The notes below the pieces were generated by a model. It saw nothing but the letters and a program-made list of their open reading frames with translations. It did no database searches and was not told the origin of the DNA. Source: Paracyclopina nana (taxonomy: Eukaryota > Arthropoda > Copepoda > Cyclopoida > Cyclopettidae). From it: a DNA stretch of 64,000 bases. This document shows, one piece after another, positions 55,546 through 64,000 of this stretch. The first letter of the stretch is position 1, and every line of letters begins with the position of its first letter. The position numbers and the translations under genes were made by a program. The stretch lies in the NCBI GenBank assembly GCA_019096065.1, contig JAGUCH010000001.1:10416001-10480000 (forward strand). The letters run 5' to 3'.

Positions 55546-56085
55546 AGATGGCAGTGAGGGAAGACAAAAACAGGTGATCTTACTTATGAAATAAAAATAG
55601 ATCTTGACGACAAAGGAAAATATGAGCAAAAATTATTAATATCGGTGGATCAAAAAGCCGATTTGACGCGCATGAGAATTTACGTCAAATCGCAGATTTC
55701 CGATTTTAACCCCAATTTTCAGTCTCTAATTTGCATGAGTTTTGGCTATCTAATGAGTACAAATTAATGTAAATTGACAGATAAAACCAGAATGGGCTGC
55801 TCTTACCTGCTCTCCCGGGTGCTAGGATGCAAAATTTTTAGCTTACGGCCAATAAGAAAGAGGTGCTACGCTGATTTCGCGACTTTTTTCCGTGCGCGTG
55901 AAATCGGCAAATAAACCCACTGTGATAGGAAAAAGGTGACATGGCTGATATACCACACATGAAGATCATGCGTTACAAAAAGTCTTCAATGTATGACCTA
56001 AAATGTCGACCATTTTTGGCTTCCATTTGCGCTTTTGAGAGACACTTTGGGACCAGGATAAAGAGATGCTTGTCATGATCCTTTC
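55546..56085. other. Gene-free stretch
   Basis: No coding pattern recognised. 'gattttacgtcaaatcg'-type phrases form weak local inverted repeats near 55660-55690. Confidence 0.45.
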
Positions 56086-56086
56086 T

Positions 56087-57706
56087 TTATTCGCACGCCA
56101 GTACATAGTTAATTACATTGGTGACTTGTTGGACATTGTTTCCAAAGAATGCTGCTATGATGAAGTAAGGCTGTGCAATAGTTTCTAGCGTCGTCATCAA
56201 GCCGGAAATTTGTGTGAGCCTCAGCGGATCTCTTGGCTGCCGTACGAGTTCATATCTTGCAAGGGACAGAATCGTCACATCACTGATTGACTTCATCCTT
56301 GGTCCAAGTGCACTGTGATACTTCAGAGGGTCTGGAAAAAAATAAATCTGCATCGACTTTCTTACTTATTTTCGATGCCTTTGCCAAACACGAAAGGAGC
56401 TCCTTATTATAATTAATTGAAGAGCCACAGATCAGGATATTGATATTCAATATCTCACCTTTTCCAAGTAAGGCCATGGTTTCCATATAAGACAGTTCCA
56501 CCTCATCCAAGCCAAGTCTCCTTACGTTTTCCACTAAGCTCCAAAATACAGAGTACTCTGGACAAAAACGTAAAGGGGTCTGACATACCAAAATGGTCCA
56601 TAAGAAAGGCCACCTTCCAAAGGCCATGAAAATCTTTTCGAACTTGTTAAAGCCGTGAAAGTCAAGATGGTGATTGAGCTTGAGCACAGTGGCAGCCAAA
56701 AGCTTCAGCTGAGGGCTCTGGTTCTCCGCTATCATGCTCATGCTGGCTGGAAAGTGAAATAAGGCCTTTTAAATCTAGAGCCATGTTTGTTTTCATTCAC
56801 TTTTGAAAGCATCAGAAAGCCGATAAAGCCGCACTGTGTGCTGAAAAACGAAAAATCATCTCCACAAAAAATTGCATGAAAGTTGCCATATTTTCGATTT
56901 TTTTTCTTGAGCTAGCAGCAGGTAGGTATCACTTTGTACGAAAGCTGATAGCATAATTGGCGAGCGGTAAGAGCTCAATTTCCTAAAAAGTAGCACCTTT
57001 AGCTCCCATTTTTGGATCACTTCTGTCGTAGGAAATTTGGTTAGCCTCAACCTCCAATCTACTTGAATAGCTATTTTTGGTTGTTGGACGATTTTGCTGA
57101 TGCTTCTGGTGCTGCCTCGGTCCGCGCTCTTCTTGTACAGCTAAAAGAGAGACAAAGTTTCAATGCAAGTCGCATGTGAGACATGGCTGACAATCACCAC
57201 TGGCATTCATCTGAGCCTCAAAACACTTGGAAAGCCGACAAGCGGGGCACCAATTTCTTCTGGACTTGTCCACTAAGCAATTCCTACGTCCAGCTGAAAT
57301 CACAGAATGAATACCTAGAGAGCCTCATGCTTGCGAAGCATCTTTTAAAGTCTTTAAGGGCTAGCTTAAGAGTGAGCTGCATGCAAAATTTTGACAATTT
57401 TTTGTCAACGCTCTGCGTCGCAGTTGTTTCCGTGCTTTCAGGCTGATGATAAAACGCTTACTTACAAATGCAAGAGTAATTGATCTTTTTTCGAATACTA
57501 CGCTTAAAAAAGCAAGAGCATCCGTCGCAGCAAAATACTCCATAATGCTTTCCAAATGATTTGTCACCGCAGACTCTGCACGACACAGGCACGGGCAAAG
57601 TTCTTCCTGTAAAGAAAGCTCGTCAAATCAAGTTGAGAATACGCTGCTTCGATGGTGAGCTAGTTATCATGAGAAGATAAAAGTAGTTGTTACCATACAT
57701 ACCCAT
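56087..57706 (-). CDS. NR2E-type orphan nuclear receptor (Hr83/NHR-111-like)
   Basis: The protein is a ligand-type transcription factor acting in the nucleus. Coding exons: 57703-57706 (ATG G only), 57466-57606, 57198-57293, about 57063-57140, 56459-56746 and 56087-56331, giving about 283 residues. It starts [11 protein letters not shown]. The first zinc finger is [17 protein letters not shown] with P-box CDGCSC and FFKRSIRKK. The second has C-x6-C-x9-C-x2-C ([13 protein letters not shown]), followed by AVQEERGPR. The ligand-binding region ([19 protein letters not shown]) is short and lacks a clear AF-2 helix before its end, NYVLACE. The 3' end of the fourth exon is uncertain (57063 is one of three in-phase donors). 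AATAAA at 56091-56086 overlaps the stop codon. The NR2E call is firm; the exact subgroup is inferred. Confidence 0.83.
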
Positions 57707-59146
57707 TTTTGACGAGCGACTTAGGTCACTTTCAAGCCGCTTGACACTTCAACGGTTGGATATGAATTGGGCTTTCATCATATCTGGTCCGCGCTACTTA
57801 ACATGGAGTGTCAATAAATGCACAGTGTGCTGCAGAGTGATTTCAGAAAGGTGCCAAAAAATGAACATGGACAAATGATCGAAATATTTGCAACTTTGTC
57901 TCCATGACATCACTTTAATGGCTCAACTCTAGATTTCAGCAGAAATCAGCTTAGAGATTTGAGCTGCTGTTGGTGCCTCTCAAATTACTTTTCGTAGAGC
58001 TGGCAATTTTTAGGCGGTCAAAACTAATTGAATGTGCATCATATTAGGTACAAAAATAAGCGGCTTAAAGCATAATGATTAAGTTTTCAATTTTCTTCTG
58101 CCGACCACAAAGGCGACTTTTTCGAGATTGGCAGCCTAGTGTGCACGCGACCAATTATGTGACGGCAAAGTGTAAAATTATGATAAGAATAAGAACGACC
58201 ACCAAAGCACACCACGTGTTTATGGCTACAACTACTACGAGTCAAGATTGATTGCATTCGGGACTCAAAAGTGGTAAATGCTCTGCGACACCTGCGCGTG
58301 TAATTCATATGCATGCTTTCACATAGGGCAGAAACGTTATTCTGACCCCTCACCCTCTGTTTGACATCAAGCGCAGATTGTTTTCGCGCACAGCTTTTTA
58401 AATATGCATTTTCAATTAGGCCAAGTCACTTGACCCCGCTCTTAGCGAATTCTGACTCTGCCAGCTAAGAAAAGTGACACCTAGCAGAAGTGGCAAGTGG
58501 TTTTTGTGGCCGTTACATATCCGTCACCCTGTCATCCATAACATTATCCCCGTGGCCAAGTGTGCTTTCACTAATGCCGATAAATGAGCATTCTTGAACG
58601 CATATCCCCACAAGCTAAAAGGGCTAAATTCACAAATTGCATAAAACAATGCACTATTCAGATTAGTATGAAGTAGAGGTCAGGGCTCTACAAATAAGTG
58701 CAGTTACGCCATTCCTGAAGACTAAGATTTTTTTGTGCCAAAAATGCGTATACAAAGTTGGTTGCGATGATAAATGTGTAAAATATTTAAACAAAGACAA
58801 TCATAGATGGAGCCAATTTGAAAGTGACCTATACCTAAACTACCAATATGATTTGTCCATAAAGGAACGCCAAATTTTATTCAAATCCATTCATACTGCA
58901 CGCAGAATATGAATTAAACAAGTATTATCGGTCGGGTACGTAAAAGTGATAAAATATTCATGTGAGTTATAAAGGCTGTCTTTTGAGTTCTGCTTTTCCC
59001 GAGGTAATCGTGTTGTCACCTGTCATTTTTTGGTAATAGTTCAAAGGCCAAAAGATCATTAACTTAACAAGCAGCTACACGTGTGTAATCATCTCAATCA
59101 ATAAATTGTAAATATATTTTGGCTATTGGACGTGAAAAAATATTGT
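57707..59146. other. Intergenic stretch between receptor and convertase
   Basis: About 1.4 kb with no recognised exon. It should contain the promoter and leader of the nuclear receptor and the 3' UTR of the convertase; I could not place either. Confidence 0.5.
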
Positions 59147-62100
59147 CTAGTAGTATCCTAGAAGAAAATCCCAAATTGATTTATTACTAGGCTCCGCAGC
59201 CTCTTCACTTTTACGTTCAATGTTGTCGAGGACTTTTAGAAAACTTTCCACATCTTCATTTGGCTCCCACTCATTTCCCTGTTAAATGAACGACAAAGGA
59301 GAAATCATTAAAGCATGATAAATATCTTCACATGCGAGCAAAAATGACTATTTTTACTTTTCATCCTTTGACATCACACTTTTCGTGACAAAACCAGCCA
59401 CAAGGTAAACATCTTTAGTGAGAATATAAATAACGTCATTAACTCACACGATAGCCTTTTTTGCTGTCCGATCGATAGCTCGGCCTTTCTTTGGTGCCAT
59501 ACAAGGTAAGTTTTAAGGATTGAACCATGGCATCCTTTGCTTTCACTTTTTCATTCGAGCTCATTTTGTCACCAACCTACAACTGGCATTGCAAGGAGAT
59601 CAATGTCAGTGATCTGTGAATCATTACCGCATATCCTATGAGAATTTTGTACTCTCCAGAGCTTCCAGTACCCCAAAAATGTACAGTATTAAATTGCCAA
59701 TTTTTAAAGCCTGCAGAGGATTCATCTTCCGGCCTTTTGCTCAATAATTGGCTAAAGTCACCTGAAAATAAACAGTTTCGGAGAATAAATTGGAAAGCCA
59801 TAAAGATTATTATATATTTATGCTATGAGAGATAAAAAAGTTCGGAAACGTATTTCCCAAAGGACATCTGCGGCTGAGAAGTGCGCCTAGATGTGCCTCA
59901 GCACAGAGCAGGCAAATTTCACAAGCCTCACATGAGGAAAATATTGTTAAAAAAATGACTTTCGAAACTTAATTTATGCTCGCAATTCAATTCTGCGCAT
60001 ACGTAAAAGATAGACTATACTACTCGTAGGCATGCGAACATCGAATACCAGTATATCGACAAACGTACCTCAAAGTACTTTTTTCGAAATTACTATAAAT
60101 GCACATGTCTGCCTCATTTTAAGACATTATCAACAAAATGATCAATACTGAATGATGAGAGTACATTTTGGGTCTTACCGCTCGGAGATTTGAGAACGAC
60201 CTCAAGCTGACCTCGTAATGAGGCAGAGATACTTGCAGTCAATTGGACGTGTTCGAGGAAATTAATATCTGGACACTGAATCATGACTGGGAACTCGAGC
60301 ATATCTCCAACGTTCAATTTCCTTGAGGTTCTGTCAAAGACAACTTATTTTTAGCTTCCATAAGAGTACATCATGGGAAAAGGCTTGCTTACATCTGGAG
60401 GTCGAATTCGCATTTATGTTGCTCGCCCACGTTGATCCAAGTCTCAGCGGCCTCCACCAATCTGAGAGCATTCAACACCCCAAAACCGAAGGTGTGGCTG
60501 TACTTGAATCCAGCTTCGTTCATAAACCAGCCATTTTGTTCAAGGCTTTCTGAGTCCGAAGTATGAGCGACTAGATGCTGCATGTCTCTCCACGTCAAGT
60601 TTTTGCTGCCAAGAAAGAGAGTACGTGTACTAGGATCTGGACACAGATTAGTGATCACTGCTGCGCGACAAACAAGGCTTTTGTACTCTATGAAAGCCTG
60701 CATGGATGGCGTGAGAAAAAGTCCATGTACGACACTGGATAGATCATACGACGCAGTCAATCGGAGTACTTTAGGCAAGGACAAACATGGACAGGAAGCA
60801 GAAGACCAATTCCAAGGTGGTATACAAACTTGCTTACTTTGCCTCGAGAACCAAAGCAAATATCCCTGCTGCGAGAGGAGCTGAGGCTGACGTTCCAGTA
60901 TGACCTGTGGTGCACTCATTGTTCACGTCGGTCGTGGCCTAACAAAAGTGATTCTTCACTACATAATGCACTGTCACTTGGGCCTCACTTACCACTTTTG
61001 GCTCGTTTGTGTCCCCACTGGAGTAGGCGACAGCCATTGTGCTGGAACACTTTTCCCCGTACCAAGGGAACTTCCCCTGAGATGTCACGCTGCCTGAAAG
61101 GTCACTTTTTTCGCTGGGCTTGTGTAACATCAGCAAATGTAGCATGTCACTTACCAATTGAGATGGTGAAAATGTTGGAGGTGTAGCCATCGCAGTTGCA
61201 ATTATCCTTGTACACGCCCCCATTTCCGGAGGCCCAAACGTAAATGGTGCCTTTCCCTCCACGACCCTACAATATGACAGCGATGATAATCTCTACATTG
61301 ATCAGGAAAAGCAACCCACATTGGTGATTCCGTCACGTAAAGCTTCCGTCGCTAAATGTCCTGGCCCTTCAACTGTTTTCCCATCATCCGTGGGCCCCCA
61401 ACTCGCAGTGTAGATATCTACTCTGAAACGCAAGGTACATTCCAAATGTATAGCACTTTAATTATAGACATGGGAATTTATAAGTAGTGCGGCTTTGTTT
61501 TTGTGTCAAAGAAGCTTAGGGACGCCCGCGGTGGCACGCTACTATAAGCAGATTTTTTGGAACTTTTGATGGTAAGGTATAAGAAAAGAGCAGGAGGAAA
61601 ATTGGAAAGCAAACGTACTTGGTTATGGCATGATGCAAGGATAGCCCTTCTACTCTGTCATCAATTTTGCCATCGAGCATTCGAATGGCTCCAACCTTGG
61701 CTCCGTAGGCAATACCGACTCCGCAAATGTTGTTTCCAGGCACCATTGCAATTTCGCCTGCGCACCTCGTTCCATGTGAGTTGGGATTATCATATTGAGT
61801 TGCCGGTCTCCTGGGACTTGGATCGTTGTCCCCGAGTGTGCCATTGTTGTAGTCCCAGCTGATTTCTGGGTCCTGCAAGTCAAATCTTTGATTGAGCACG
61901 CGTACTTCAAGTTCTGCAATTATTGGCCTACGTAATTGGCAAATATGTCGTCATGTGTGTATTCAAGCCCGTCGTCCAGCACTGTAATGCGAACCCCTTT
62001 GCCAGTGTAGCCTAGCTTGAAGCAGTCCAAAACATGTAAGGAAGCTGGCTTGGCTCTCAAAGTACTTTCACTACCAGCATTGGGCCAACCTCCCTCGTTC

Positions 62101-63432
62101 TGCGAAGAAGCATTGCAAATGTACATTAAGCATTCTTTGTACTATATATTTGCCCTCATGTGTAACTTTACTATGATAAAGTACACAAGAGCAAGGTAAC
62201 GCTTTCTTTGAGGGAATTTTAAATGACAAATAGAGATACATTGCCAGTTTCCAGGTGCACGCAATTCTGTGAGTGGATGAAAAACCATCTCACCATGTAC
62301 CACTGATGCCTCCAAAATGGGTCAGAGAAGTACGACGCACTCTCGCCACCTTTGGCACCCTCAACGGCATCCCACAGCTCCAGAAGTTGAGGCTCCACTC
62401 CTCTTTCAATTTGATCGGCAAGAAATTCTCTTTTCACTCTTGTCTTGAGAAAGAGCTGTTGAGCAAAGACAACCTAAACAAAGAGCAAACCTTTCTTCTC
62501 TTCACAAAAATGGCATCAAATGAGGTTACTTGAACATCATCTTCTAAGCCTCTTGTATGCAAGTACGACCCTTCAATATTACTCTCAGGGTGATCGAGCT
62601 TTTTTAATAAGTAGTAATCCCGAAAGCCATCAACCTGCAATAATAGAGCTCTGATTATCGACCATCCAAAGCAAAATACTAATTAATCCCACTCATCTTA
62701 TCTTTATCAGATGCGCGATTACAGAATTAAAAGACTAAACCTTCCTGATGCTGATAGAAAAGCAGGTTTATGATTCATCACAGCAGACTGAGCAGAGTTT
62801 TCACTTTTTGTTTACATTTGCGACCAGTTTGTCATCAGAAATGGGCACATGAACCTTTGTCAATTGTAAAATAAAATTCTTGCGAACATATATTTGCCAG
62901 CATATCACGCAAATTAAAAGAAAAATATAGCTATTCAGCAGTAATATTTGCAAGCTTAGCGTTTGCTGATGACTCAAAGTACGCAATGATTTTTTGACTT
63001 ATGCTTTGAAGAGCTTCATGAGCCCACCGTTTGGAAGGTATTCAAGGTAATAATAAAAAACAGCTGACTTCTGCCGTCCTTATCAAATCGGACGAATCCT
63101 TTCTGAATTTTGATTCACAATGGCTCCAAGTCGAGTTTCTTCTTTAGCCGCTGGATTTCATTTTTTAAAGGGTGCATTTACGAATGTCGCGATAATTCAA
63201 CGCACCCACGAAGGTAAGTTATCAGACTATATTTTTTTGAAGCACTTATTAACGCTTAGTAGCTCACCTGTCCAAGATTTTCATAGCCCAATTGAGCAGC
63301 CAAATCCTCAACCGAACCAGACTGGAGTCGTACTATCCACTCGTTTGCATAATCGTCGGCTTTCTCGCTACCATCATGCAAAGCATTGGCATGGAGAGCA
63401 GCGAACAAGGCTATTAATAGTCGCAAGTTCAT
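59147..63432 (-). CDS. Furin/PC1-type proprotein convertase
   Basis: This subtilisin-like protease cleaves precursors after paired basic residues in the secretory pathway. Fourteen exons join in phase: 63268-63432, 62530-62634, 62294-62473, 61932-62099, 61619-61872, 61320-61422, 61155-61266, 60993-61093, 60838-60938, 60393-60605, 60179-60330, 59628-59761, 59448-59576 and 59147-59278, giving 682 residues. It has a signal peptide ([17 protein letters not shown]), a prodomain ending RVKR at about 105, and catalytic D192 (VLDDGLE), H239 (SHGTRCAGE), oxyanion N340 (WASGNGG) and S413 (HTGTSASAP). A P domain follows (HFWGTG...LTLYGT). Asn at the oxyanion site excludes PC2. The RGD of most P domains reads RGQ here. 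There is no Cys-rich region or membrane anchor; the short tail ends IWDFLLGYY. It is probably soluble or granule-sorted like PC1/3. Confidence 0.92.
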
Positions 63433-64000
63433 ATTTGGTAAGTACTTCTTTATGACTGGCTGCAACCCATTTTCTGCTACTCATCCAACTTTATCAGTCC
63501 ATTAGGAAAGCAAAGTATGAATCCTCTATGCTACTGGGCAAAAGTGTTAGCAGATACGACGAACACTTGTAGATTGGCTGGTGCAGTGACAATTCCCTTC
63601 GCACATTTGCCACTAATAGCACAGAAATTCTGAGGAATTTTAAACTCGGTTTGCAGCCGAAGTGTCCAAGGTAATTCGAAACTTTGCTCTGAGAATATAA
63701 AAAGGCCTCTGCTTTCACTTTGCTTCGGTGGCAAACATTTTTATACGAAGTTTGGAAGCTTTTTGAAAAGCGTTAATTAATAGAAAAGTGAAACCTTAGT
63801 ATCCTCGAATGCATCCTGCAGGCAGAGGCGAGTGGCATTTGCACGTTCACCCATTTGTTTGAACACTTGTGCCTTTCAGCAGATTTGTGACGTAAAATCA
63901 GTAAGGATGAAGACGCATTCACGCAACTGCAAACAAGGCTTTTTCATTTATTTACAGCTCTATTCACCTTTACTGAGAAATCTAGAACTGATTGAAACTG
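63433..64000. other. Upstream region of the convertase gene
   Basis: No confident exon. The sequence should hold the convertase leader and promoter. A minus-strand open stretch at 63494-63734 shows no recognised motif. Confidence 0.4.

Noticed and set aside
56551..56600. 31-nt intron (gtatgt...tgtccag) in the receptor's ligand-binding exon
   Set aside because: Removing it shifts the frame and destroys the following helix; reading through keeps a typical receptor sequence.
62461..62490. 17-nt intron gtttgctctttgtttag in the convertase prodomain
   Set aside because: Far below the size of other introns. A 56-nt intron with the donor gtaacc at 62529 gives the family-typical prodomain sequence and correct phase.
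1..64000. CRISPR array or bacterial operon
   Set aside because: Spliced metazoan genes and eukaryotic transposons throughout; the short tandem repeats have no spacer structure.

Overview
The window is nuclear DNA of an invertebrate animal, most likely a protostome and possibly an ecdysozoan; I cannot name the species. The evidence is spliced genes with gt-ag introns, many only 56-70 nt long, encoding metazoan families: an innexin, a large PDZ scaffold, an NR2E-type nuclear receptor and a furin/PC1-like proprotein convertase. The host genes I could assemble all lie on the minus strand. Exon boundaries were placed by hand from splice sites and codon phase.

Layout. 1-7000 is repeat-dominated: a 10-bp minisatellite, a 322-bp satellite, an isolated innexin exon (2103-2428, minus), a 140-bp tandem array, a 150-bp foldback, a tRNA-Val-like relic, and a satellite with a 623-bp higher-order period (216+216+191). 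7675-25437 (minus) is a 14-exon gene for a three-PDZ scaffold of about 1,900 residues, closest in motif to pro-IL-16/PDZD2/Big-bang proteins. A phase-compatible alternative first exon at 12889-13282 would give a form without PDZ1. 25438-37176 has no recognisable gene; it holds foldbacks and tRNA-derived repeats.

37185-53532 is one nested transposon complex bounded by an 8-bp duplication, TGAATTTA. Its long inverted arms are built of short tandem repeats, as in Foldback-type DNA transposons. Inside it lie an 8,069-bp Ty3/Gypsy element with identical 196-bp LTRs and a 1,153-bp minisatellite foldback with its own 8-bp duplication, ATGGGTGG. The Gypsy element keeps open gag, integrase and envelope frames but has lost protease, reverse transcriptase and RNase H. 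At 53937-54618 follows a MULE-like element with a 9-bp duplication, CGATTTAAA, and a transposase C-terminal fragment.

The right end carries an NR2E-type nuclear receptor (56087-57706, minus; a 4-nt first coding segment and an unusual P-box CDGCSC) and a complete proprotein convertase of about 682 residues (59147-63432, minus) with its catalytic Asp, His, Ser and oxyanion Asn. The host genes look like independent transcription units, not a pathway cluster. The most unusual content is the mobile DNA: the reverse-transcriptase-less envelope-bearing Gypsy, and the elements nested around it.
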